From Nitrospiraceae bacterium UBA6898 (GTDB lineage: Bacteria; Nitrospirota; Thermodesulfovibrionia; Thermodesulfovibrionales; UBA6898): a stretch of 10,634 nucleotides of DNA. The stretch spans positions 10,110 through 20,743 of the forward strand of contig DKBO01000141.1 of NCBI GenBank assembly GCA_002448975.1, given 5' to 3'. Position numbers and translations under genes: made by a program. Position 1 is the first letter of the stretch, and each line of letters begins with the position of its first letter. Below are positions 1-5,449 of this stretch, in pieces. The notes beneath the pieces are model-generated. The model ran no database searches and was not told the origin of the DNA. It saw only the letters and a program-made list of their open reading frames with translations.

Positions 1-191
1 GCGGGTATGACAGCCTTTTAACAAAAATGCATTTTTGAGATAGGTTCTAGGCTGTCCGAAGTGATCTCGCTAATGTGCGGATAACGACATGTACTCTGCA
101 GTTATCAAGAATTGAAACTCGCACGTGTTTCAGGAAGCAAGCCGCACTGCATATTTCTCTTTGAGTGTAGCGCGTTAGCTCAACCCGCGAG
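1..191. other. Non-coding stretch at window edge, with short palindromes
   Basis: No convincing reading frame was seen on either strand. The stretch holds a perfect 16-bp palindrome at 22-37 (CAAAAATGCATTTTTG), a GATAAC/GTTATC inverted pair at 80-85 and 101-106, and a TGAAAC/GTTTCA pair at 113-118 and 127-132. None has a terminator T-tract or a repeat array around it. It lies downstream of the minus-strand gene ending at 192, so it may be its 3' untranslated region. Function unknown. Confidence 0.4.
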
Positions 192-803
192 TCAGAGCTT
201 GCCAGTCTTCCGGTATTCTTCGACGTAGACCTTCATGGCGCGCAGAATGAGCCAGTCGAGAGTCACGCTGTTTGCAGCCGCAATCTCCAGCATTCGGTCA
301 AGCACCTCTTTTTCTATCCCTGTCGGTGCAGTGTTGAATCCCGACTCTGCGGCAGGTGGCGGCGGAGGAGGAGGTATCTCAGCGCCGGTTCTCTTCTGAT
401 GTTCTCGCCTGAGAAGTTCCATGAGCTGATGCATATCGCCTGCATGGACAGCCTTCATCACATCCTCAGGGACCTGGGCTTCCTGACCCGCATCCTGCCT
501 CTGCTCAGGCGTTGGATCAGAAGAAGCCTCAGAGCTGCTCTCCTCAGCCGGCGCAGTAAATCCCGTCGGGGGCATCATGCCGGCCATGCCGGTCATGCTC
601 ATCATCATCATGGCAAGCTGGCGCGTCTGCTCATTGTCCGGCAGGTTCTCCTTCATGAACTCGTCGAGCCGTCCTTCTGCCATGGCCATAGCCATTCGGT
701 CAGCCATGAGCTGCTGCTGCGGCCCTTCATCATCCTCACCGCTCCGTTTTCTCCCAAAGGGTGTCTTGGGCGGTTTCGGCAGCGGGTTTCCTTTTTCAGA
801 CAT
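192..803 (-). CDS. Met/Pro-rich hypothetical protein with RHH-like C-terminus
   Basis: 203-aa protein of unrecognised family. The N-terminus is polar and proline/lysine-rich (residues 1-30). A methionine-rich part follows (about 33-79, with a run MMMMSMTGMAGMM at 65-77), then an acidic Ser/Glu/Gln-rich linker (about 85-112), a short helical stretch (about 113-138) and a seven-proline run at 144-150. Residues about 163-200 (IEKEVLDRMLEIAAANSVTL, then a LILRAMKVYVEEY helix) match the look of a ribbon-helix-helix (CopG/Arc-type) fold: two amphipathic helices after a short strand. RHH domains normally dimerise and bind DNA, but no DNA-contact strand is obvious just before the helices, so it could be only an oligomerisation module. 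No signal peptide or membrane segment. The ATG is preceded by a good GGGAGGT ribosome binding site (808-814, four bases from the start). It lies 79 nt after the preceding gene and has a plausible promoter of its own. That it is a gene is well supported; its role is unknown. Confidence 0.75.
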   Translation of the reverse strand: MSEKGNPLPKPPKTPFGRKRSGEDDEGPQQQLMADRMAMAMAEGRLDEFMKENLPDNEQTRQLAMMMMSMTGMAGMMPPTGFTAPAEESSSEASSDPTPEQRQDAGQEAQVPEDVMKAVHAGDMHQLMELLRREHQKRTGAEIPPPPPPPAAESGFNTAPTGIEKEVLDRMLEIAAANSVTLDWLILRAMKVYVEEYRKTGKL

Positions 804-830
804 CGTGACCTCCCTGAGAACGTTTTTTGT

Positions 831-860
831 ATCTTAATAATATTGGCAGGGGATTGTAAA
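831..860 (-). promoter_or_regulatory. Putative sigma-70 promoter for the RHH-like gene
   Basis: On the minus strand a TTTACA hexamer (860-855) is followed after 18 bases by TAAGAT (836-831). These match the sigma-70 consensus at 5/6 and 4/6 positions. They lie about 28 nt upstream of the ATG at 803, in an A/T-rich gap between two genes. Inferred from the hexamers only. Confidence 0.4.
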
Positions 861-882
861 CGAACGCAGATGCACTATGGGG

Positions 883-1824
883 CTATGCCGCGGCAATGCC
901 ACGGCTATAATGCTCCGGTTCCGGATGCACCCTGACGATCAGAGAGCGGTCGAAGATAGCATCGACACTTATCAGTCGTCTGATATAGCCGAGGGAACGA
1001 AGTATCTGCACAAAGTCCATGGTCGACGCAATATATGCGTCGGTCAGTGATGCGCAGTATTTGGGAGATAGGGCAAAGGTTTCACGCACAAACGAAGCTT
1101 CAATGAAGCCGACATGGGCTGCGATGGCCTCTGCAGCTTTGTTCGGATCGGTCCTGATGCATGCTGTTGCAGCCTCGTGGCTGCGCAGAAACTGCTCGAG
1201 AAGGGTTGTGTTGTCATGCAGGAACACCCTGTCCACAAGAATGCCGTAGCTCGGGTTGTGCGGCCAGAGCAGAGAAGGCGGATAGAGGATGACCCCCCCT
1301 GCGTACTGTTGCAGAGAAACCGCGAGGGCAGGGGTGCCGAACGCTGCAGAAACCTTGTCCTTGATGATCGCTTCGAGAACCATATCTGCCCAGGAAAAGT
1401 TTCTGACGCTAACTATCCGCTCAAGTCCCGCCTGCCTGATGCTCTGCTGCAGGATTACATCGTGTATGGAGCCTTTGCCGGGCACACCGATAGTCTTGCC
1501 AACAAACTGCCTGAGGATATCTTCCAGGCGATCCATCTCCGGATAGCCCCGATAGGAGCTCTTTCCGCAGACGACGGTGCCTTCGATGTGACCACCGGCT
1601 ATGCAGATGATCGGTACTCCCCGTTCAATACCGATGATTGCAGGAGGCAGCCCGACATAGGCAAGATCGATCTCCTTATTCTCGAAGGCATTGACGATGG
1701 CAGGGCCGGTGCCGAAGAGCTTCCACGCGATCTCTGCATTGATACCCGAGCAGAGGCTCTGGTCAGCCATGAGCAGCATGGCAGTGTGGTAGAAGGTGGA
1801 AAGATGGCCGATACGGAGACGCAT
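883..1824 (-). CDS. Leaderless substrate-binding-protein-like protein (SsuA/NMT1-type)
   Basis: 313-aa protein of the periplasmic binding protein type II fold, closest in look to the SsuA/NrtA/THI5 (NMT1-like) group that binds nitrate, sulfonates, bicarbonate or pyrimidine precursors. Residues 2-20 (RLRIGHLSTFYHT...) form the usual first strand. The segment KLFGTGPAIVNAFENKEID (35-53) followed by LAYVGLPPAI (54-63) is the classic SBP core, and VGKTIGVPGKGSIHD (108-122) is the usual domain-2 entry. The family normally carries a signal peptide or lipobox. Here the first strand begins right at the ATG, and an in-frame TAG sits 9 bases upstream, so no leader can be encoded contiguously. The protein is therefore probably cytosolic, or it is an SBP-fold enzyme. 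No clear Shine-Dalgarno precedes the ATG. It lies 101 nt after the MFS gene, and no ABC permease or ATPase is nearby. An 8-bp stem (887-905, one G-U pair) covers its stop region. The fold is well supported; ligand and role are unknown. Confidence 0.75.
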   Translation of the reverse strand: MRLRIGHLSTFYHTAMLLMADQSLCSGINAEIAWKLFGTGPAIVNAFENKEIDLAYVGLPPAIIGIERGVPIICIAGGHIEGTVVCGKSSYRGYPEMDRLEDILRQFVGKTIGVPGKGSIHDVILQQSIRQAGLERIVSVRNFSWADMVLEAIIKDKVSAAFGTPALAVSLQQYAGGVILYPPSLLWPHNPSYGILVDRVFLHDNTTLLEQFLRSHEAATACIRTDPNKAAEAIAAHVGFIEASFVRETFALSPKYCASLTDAYIASTMDFVQILRSLGYIRRLISVDAIFDRSLIVRVHPEPEHYSRGIAAA

Positions 1825-1925
1825 AGGAATAGGCTAAGGCAAAAAGAGAGCGAAGGTCAAGGCGGCATGAAGCGGGCAGAGGTTAAGGCATGGGCAGAAG
1901 ATACAAAGGAGGATGCCTAAGTTCA

Positions 1926-3098
1926 TCATCTGTGGCGAAGGCTCAACATTGTCGCGATAAAAAGAATAGAAGCAAGAATCAGGACAAGAGAGGCCCCCAA
2001 GAAAGACATGCTGAGCCCGAAAGAAGAGGCAATGAACCCTGCCGCAACAGGCCCTGTGGTATGGCCGATGTCCATGACCGACCCGAGCATGCCCATGGAT
2101 GAGCCGTAGGTCTCTTCTTTCGACAGGTCCGCGATGTAGGCAGCAGTTGCCGAAGTGACGACAGAGAGGCTGAGGCCGAAGAGCATGCTGATGATCAGGA
2201 ATGGCACAAAGGTGCTGAACCCGGATAGGGAGGCGATAGCGCAGGCCCCCATAGCGGCACCAGCGATGATCTGAGGTTTTCTGCCGTGCCTGTCGGAGAA
2301 CCTTCCCATAATCGGCTTGGTGAGCGCAAGTACGATAACCTGCGACGACAGGAAGATGCCGATCCCGTAAGCGCTCATGCCATGCTGTTTTGCATACAGC
2401 GGTAGAAAGGTCTCGAAGATACCGTAGGCGAAAAGGATAGCCGCCTCGACAATGGCTGTCACCATGATAGCCCGGTGCAAAACCACGGATCTGAATGCAC
2501 GGAAGGTATCGCGCCATTTCCTTGATTGATCATTTCCGTCAGCGCCAGTCGGCATCCTGAATGCCAGGACGAGTGTGGTCGCACCCGCCAACCCGCACAC
2601 GCCATAGACTGCGCGGTAACTGAAAGAAGGAGATGCTGCAAAAGCACCCAAAATCGTCCCGCCTGCTATTGGCGCAAGAAATCTGCCGAGAAGTGTAGCG
2701 GTCGAGAACCATCCCATGCGCTCGCCCCGCTCCCTATGGAAGAGGTCTGATATGAGGGCCATGGAGACCGGGATGAAGAGCGCCGTAGCAAAACCGTGGT
2801 AGAACCTTGCCAGCGCAAGCTGCCAGATATTCGTGATGAAGGGATAGAGCAGGGGGGCAGAGGCAAACACAAGAGATGCGATGATGAGCATCCTTTTCCT
2901 GCCCCAGCGGTCCGAGAGTATCCCTGCGGGTATGCTGGCGATGATACCGGTGAACGCCGAGACAGCTGCAATCATGCCGACGCCTGACGCGTCGGCGCCG
3001 AGATGCTGCGCGAAGAGCGGCAGCACGGGGCTTTTTGAGATCGTCGAGCTGAAGATCGCAAGAAAACCCGTTATACAGAGGGTAGTGAAGGGTGTCAT
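1926..3098 (-). CDS. MFS transporter, probable drug/anion exporter
   Basis: 390-aa integral membrane protein with about 12 hydrophobic segments, typical of the major facilitator superfamily. Motif A is clear in the loop after TM2 (GILSDRWGRKRM, residues 59-70) and repeats in the second half (GRFSDRHGRK, 265-274), the duplicated six-helix architecture. The Gly/Pro-rich stretches at 137-149 (LGRFLAPIAGG) and 345-354 (GHTTGPVAAG) are in the TM5 and TM11 areas, where the antiporter motif C lies. This points to a proton-coupled exporter of the DHA1/multidrug type, but the substrate cannot be read from sequence. It follows the HD-domain gene by 83 nt in the chrB operon and may be the transport component there. 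GAGG eight bases before the ATG is a modest ribosome binding site. No truncation seen. Confidence 0.88.
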   Translation of the reverse strand: MTPFTTLCITGFLAIFSSTISKSPVLPLFAQHLGADASGVGMIAAVSAFTGIIASIPAGILSDRWGRKRMLIIASLVFASAPLLYPFITNIWQLALARFYHGFATALFIPVSMALISDLFHRERGERMGWFSTATLLGRFLAPIAGGTILGAFAASPSFSYRAVYGVCGLAGATTLVLAFRMPTGADGNDQSRKWRDTFRAFRSVVLHRAIMVTAIVEAAILFAYGIFETFLPLYAKQHGMSAYGIGIFLSSQVIVLALTKPIMGRFSDRHGRKPQIIAGAAMGACAIASLSGFSTFVPFLIISMLFGLSLSVVTSATAAYIADLSKEETYGSSMGMLGSVMDIGHTTGPVAAGFIASSFGLSMSFLGASLVLILASILFIATMLSLRHR

Positions 3099-3181
3099 GA
3101 ATCACGCCTCAGGCGACGGCAGGGACAAGGAAAAAGACCGCAACGAATTCCCCAGCTCTGCCGGAACCCCTTTTCCCATGG

Positions 3182-3730
3182 TTATCTTTTCATGAGCCCC
3201 TGGATCTCCTTATGATAGCCGAGATAACGGGCGAGCGTCAGGTCATTCTTTCCGTATTTCGGGGCCGTTCTAAGAATCTCCTCAAAACGCTCTTCCGCCT
3301 CACGCTCATCACGCAGCTCGATGATGCCATCCGTGATGATGTCGACCAGACGGTCCGCATAGATCACGATGCGCTCCTCAAGCCTCGTGAGGGTATAGTC
3401 TCTTGCCGGCAGATTTAGTTCACGGGCCTCTTCTTCTGTAAGTCCGCCTCGTATATGCTTTTCCATAATGTCCGTGATCTCTTTCGGGAGGCCCAACTGC
3501 GTTCCGAGCTCTGCGCCGACCCTGCCATGGTCCATGTCATGGGTCTTTGCCTTGCCAAGGTCGTGATAGAGGGCGCCCCTTCCGACAAGCTCCATGTCCA
3601 GATTCGCTCCTGTCCCTGAAGCTATCTCCGACGCTTTCTTTGCAACTTTTCTGCAATGAAGAATGTCTTCTTCGGACACGCCGGCTTTTCGCAATGTTTC
3701 AATGTCCGATTTGGATATTTCATAGGTCAT
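3182..3730 (-). CDS. HD-domain phosphohydrolase (HDIG type)
   Basis: 182-aa soluble protein of the HD superfamily of metal-dependent phosphohydrolases. The metal-ligand set is visible: H26 in ILHCRKVAKKA, the H56-D57 doublet in GRGALYHDLGKAKTHDMDHG (with K60, H64 and H68), H92 in IMEKHIRGG and D126 in VIYADRLVD. Overall size and layout resemble the small conserved HD family known as TIGR00295. This recognition is from memory and not from a search. Members of the superfamily cleave phosphate esters of nucleotides or cyclic nucleotides; the substrate here is not predictable. A strong AGGAG lies eight bases before the ATG and overlaps the TAG stop of the preceding gene (gap 11 nt), so the two are very likely co-transcribed and translationally coupled. 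It precedes the MFS gene by 83 nt. Confidence 0.85.
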   Translation of the reverse strand: MTYEISKSDIETLRKAGVSEEDILHCRKVAKKASEIASGTGANLDMELVGRGALYHDLGKAKTHDMDHGRVGAELGTQLGLPKEITDIMEKHIRGGLTEEEARELNLPARDYTLTRLEERIVIYADRLVDIITDGIIELRDEREAEERFEEILRTAPKYGKNDLTLARYLGYHKEIQGLMKR

Positions 3731-3741
3731 CTCAGGATCTC

Positions 3742-4026
3742 CTATGTAACGCCGAAATAGGCAAGAGTTTCCGCGAGCGACTTTTCAAGGTCCTGCTGGA
3801 GGTGATGGAACTTTGCTTTAATGTCAACGTGAAGATGCCGGATATATTCCTGCAGGCCTTCCTTTCCGTGCTGGTCTTCAATCAGCTTCCCGAACTCGTA
3901 TATCCGGGTGATATCGTGCCGTTCGGCCTTCTTGTCGGGGTCCTTGTCGAGCCATTCGTGAACACTGCGGAACTCTCTTCCTGTTCGCGCTGCGCTCTCC
4001 TGTACATGTTTTTCAATGGGCGGCAT
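3742..4026 (-). CDS. Small His-rich conserved-looking hypothetical protein
   Basis: 94-aa soluble, predominantly helical protein with no signal peptide, not assigned to a family with certainty. It is rich in histidine and charged residues: H7, the HEWLDKD segment near residue 23, ERHDI near 36, the HLHVDIKAKFHH stretch (about 64-75) and a C-terminal helix ending AYFGVT. The spacing of histidines and acids along helices could suit a four-helix metal-binding bundle, but that is inference. GAGGAGGT seven bases before the ATG is a near-perfect ribosome binding site. It starts 18 nt after the chrB stop and ends 11 nt before the HD gene, so it is embedded in the operon and may act with ChrB. Its position and codon pattern argue that it is a real gene. 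Confidence 0.72.
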   Translation of the reverse strand: MPPIEKHVQESAARTGREFRSVHEWLDKDPDKKAERHDITRIYEFGKLIEDQHGKEGLQEYIRHLHVDIKAKFHHLQQDLEKSLAETLAYFGVT

Positions 4027-4044
4027 GATTATAACCTCCTCGTA

Positions 4045-5040
4045 TTATGGTGTTTTTGCCGCATAGAGCATCTCGAAGACGGAGATGCCTTTTTCGAGCA
4101 TTTCATGATCGTCCCGGGCGGTTTTTCGGATACCCGACAGGATGTCCTCAATGCCTTTCGCCTCTGCTGCCGTGTATTTTTCGTCCTTCATGTCAAGATC
4201 ATGGACGATCTCGGCAATTCTTTTGAGGGCCACTTCCTTCAGGCTGAAGGACCTGATAAGTACCTCAAAGGTGCAAAGGTCGCCGATGTGCGTGAATTCC
4301 CCGCCCCGCACGTCAAAAACAACAGAATCTTTACCGGCAGCGTTCACATCTTCTTCGTTCATGAAGTCAAATACAGCACTTTTGTCGATAAATTTCATGA
4401 TGAGCCAGGCCGAGGCCATCCTGTCTATGAATGGCCTTTTCCTTGTTATCCATGTCTTGCCCTGATAATCTTCAGGATTCCGGGTCGTTATTGCCGCAGG
4501 TCTTTCTTTTGTCGCCACTGCGCCGGAATAAGTTTTAAGAAATTCCCGAACCTGTCCTATCCTCCCGTCTAAGGCCTGACCTTCCGTCGAAGAGAAGAAA
4601 TCACGTTGTTTCACATCTTCAAACGTCTTGAGGATCTTATCGAGCTGCGCTGATATCCCCTTAACATTCTGGGTCTTTGCGCCTTTCTGTATGCTCCTTA
4701 GCCTCCTTTCAAGGTCGTCAAGGGCTTTTCCGGTGCTTTGATAGTCATTTGCCCGCTGTCTGTTGAAGAGCGCAATAAGCTCCGCATCCTTCATGGTATC
4801 GATCTTTTCCGTGCTAACCACCGCAGCTTCACCTTTCATCCCGGCTATTTCAGCGACAAGCCATTGAAGGAACTCGTAATGTTCTTCGGTGAAAGGGAGG
4901 ATATATACCGCTCCCTTCATCTGCACCGCCCCTGCCTTGTTCAGTTTTCTCCAGACCTTCATCCTGTTGCTTACCGGCCTGGAGGGGACGGTATAGAAGA
5001 AGATGAGCCATCCGGAGCCTTTCCGTTCTTTCTTCTGCAC
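4045..5040 (-). CDS. chrB: Chromate resistance/sensor protein ChrB
   Basis: 331-aa ChrB-like protein. The N-terminal ChrB domain covers about residues 10-100 (WLIFFYTVPSRPVSNRMKVW, then a KLNKAGAVQMKGAVYILP stretch), followed by a charged, probably coiled-coil linker (about 100-175). The C-terminal ChrB domain starts at TWITRKRPFIDRMASAWLI (196-214) and includes DVRGGEFTHIGDLCTFEVL (243-261), with conserved-looking H251 and C256. In characterised systems ChrB regulates or supports chromate resistance and normally sits beside the efflux pump ChrA. No ChrA is in this window. The start is GTG at 5040: AGGAG (5055-5051) lies ten bases upstream, and an in-frame TAA (5046-5044) rules out a longer form. 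It is the first intact gene after the promoter near 5360 and is followed within 18 nt by the 94-aa gene. The family assignment is confident. Whether it binds chromate, another oxyanion or DNA here is unknown. Confidence 0.88.
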   Translation of the reverse strand: MQKKERKGSGWLIFFYTVPSRPVSNRMKVWRKLNKAGAVQMKGAVYILPFTEEHYEFLQWLVAEIAGMKGEAAVVSTEKIDTMKDAELIALFNRQRANDYQSTGKALDDLERRLRSIQKGAKTQNVKGISAQLDKILKTFEDVKQRDFFSSTEGQALDGRIGQVREFLKTYSGAVATKERPAAITTRNPEDYQGKTWITRKRPFIDRMASAWLIMKFIDKSAVFDFMNEEDVNAAGKDSVVFDVRGGEFTHIGDLCTFEVLIRSFSLKEVALKRIAEIVHDLDMKDEKYTAAEAKGIEDILSGIRKTARDDHEMLEKGISVFEMLYAAKTP

Positions 5041-5043
5041 CGA

Positions 5044-5296
5044 TTACTTTCTCCTCATGCAGCAGCTCACATTATTGCTGCACTGCGCTGAGGGGTAATT
5101 CCTGTCTCCTGACCTGCTGGCCATGATCTCTTTTGTGAAAGCAAGCTCCCCCCTTTGCAACTGCTATGGCCGGAAAGATCGTCTCTGTCATCTCACTACG
5201 CCTGTTGGGTACATCATGGCCAGCTCTTCCCGCCTCCTCATCAAAGGGTATATCCACGAGGACTTCCCCCGGCTCAAGCCCAGTCTGCTCATGGCC
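5044..5296 (-). pseudogene. Possible frameshifted small gene upstream of chrB
   Basis: This leader holds two overlapping open stretches in different minus-strand frames. The first is open from 5296 to a TAA at 5074-5072 (reading EPGEVLVDIPFDEEAGRAGH and, further on, MTETIFPAIAVAKGG). The second is open from 5163 to a TAA at 5046-5044 (reading GELAFTKEIMASRSGDRNYP and ending CSNNVSCCMRRK). They would join into one protein of roughly 80 aa by a one-base shift at the six-G run (minus strand) at 5153-5148. The joined version looks more protein-like than either frame alone. The second frame ends six bases before chrB, with the chrB ribosome binding site inside its last codons, as is usual in operons. 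The 5' end is also unclear: no ATG opens the first frame; a GTG at 5257 or the ATG at 5191 could. A decayed gene, a sequencing slip and a chance pattern remain possible. No family recognised. Confidence 0.3.
5058..5082 (-). other. Stem-loop just upstream of the chrB ribosome binding site
   Basis: On the minus strand TGCAGCA (5082-5076) pairs perfectly with TGCTGCA (5064-5058), a 7-bp stem with an 11-nt loop. It ends three bases before the AGGAG of chrB and has no T-run, so it is not a terminator. It could influence translation of chrB, but this is inference. Confidence 0.3.
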
Positions 5297-5316
5297 CTAT
5301 CCCCATCCCACTCATT

Positions 5317-5352
5317 ATGTTACATATGATTCATAAGTAACAGATGTTACAT
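5317..5352. promoter_or_regulatory. Candidate operator: TGTTAC/GTAACA repeats
   Basis: Three copies of the same hexamer lie within 36 bases: TGTTAC at 5318-5323, its complement GTAACA at 5337-5342, and TGTTAC at 5345-5350. The last two form a palindrome with a 2-bp centre (GTAACA-GA-TGTTAC, 5337-5350). The 9-mer ATGTTACAT occurs twice as a direct repeat (5317-5325 and 5344-5352), 27 bp apart. The cluster lies immediately downstream of the -35 element of the chrB operon, where a bound dimer would block RNA polymerase. The bound regulator is unknown; ChrB itself is an obvious candidate. Confidence 0.5.
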
Positions 5353-5362
5353 GTATTGTCAA
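5334..5362 (-). promoter_or_regulatory. Promoter of the chrB operon
   Basis: A perfect TTGACA -35 hexamer is at 5362-5357 on the minus strand. At 17-18 bases spacing the -10 region reads TACTTA/ACTTAT, a poor match (2-3 of 6); TATGAA (5335-5330) matches better but at 21 bases. The palindrome at 5337-5350 occupies the spacer and -10 area. The gap between the cytochrome terminator and the first genes of the chrB operon makes this the logical start of that transcript. Confidence 0.45.
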
Positions 5363-5393
5363 GGAAAAAAATGAAGGCAAGCCGGCAAAGAGC

Positions 5394-5423
5394 AAAAAAA
5401 AAGGGGCCGGGATATCCCGGCCC
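5394..5423 (-). terminator. Intrinsic terminator of the cytochrome gene
   Basis: A perfect 20-base palindrome at 5404-5423 (GGGCCGGGAT followed by its complement) gives a GC-rich stem. On the minus strand it is followed after one more C by nine consecutive T residues (5402-5394). It begins 26 nt after the cytochrome stop and separates that gene from the chrB promoter. Textbook rho-independent terminator. Confidence 0.92.
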
Positions 5424-5449
5424 TGAGCATGGAGGGGTTTGAGAGGGTA

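Noticed and set aside
80..106. GATAAC/GTTATC inverted pair resembling an integron attC site
   Set aside because: The arms do not fit the RYYYAAC/GTTRRRY consensus, the distance is too short and no integrase or cassette is near.
104..132. ATTGAAAC-like sequence followed by GTTTCA, similar to a CRISPR repeat end
   Set aside because: Only one copy is present and no repeat-spacer pattern follows; a single short inverted pair is not evidence for an array.
842..860. TTGGCAG...TTGTA, similar to a sigma-54 promoter, on the plus strand
   Set aside because: The -12 GC at the required 10-base spacing from the GG is missing, and no plus-strand gene follows.
1904..1965. Plus-strand AAAGGAGG followed at once by an ATG and a 14-codon frame
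   Set aside because: No spacing between ribosome binding site and start, very short, and it runs into the end of the MFS gene on the other strand.
1834..2517. Minus-strand open frame of 227 codons overlapping the MFS gene
   Set aside because: It is out of frame with the clear MFS motifs and its product is Arg/His/Cys-rich in the way shadow frames are.
3547..4572. Long plus-strand open frame of 341 codons
   Set aside because: It is antisense to the HD gene, the 94-aa gene and chrB, all of which have motifs and ribosome binding sites. Its product shows no recognisable domain.
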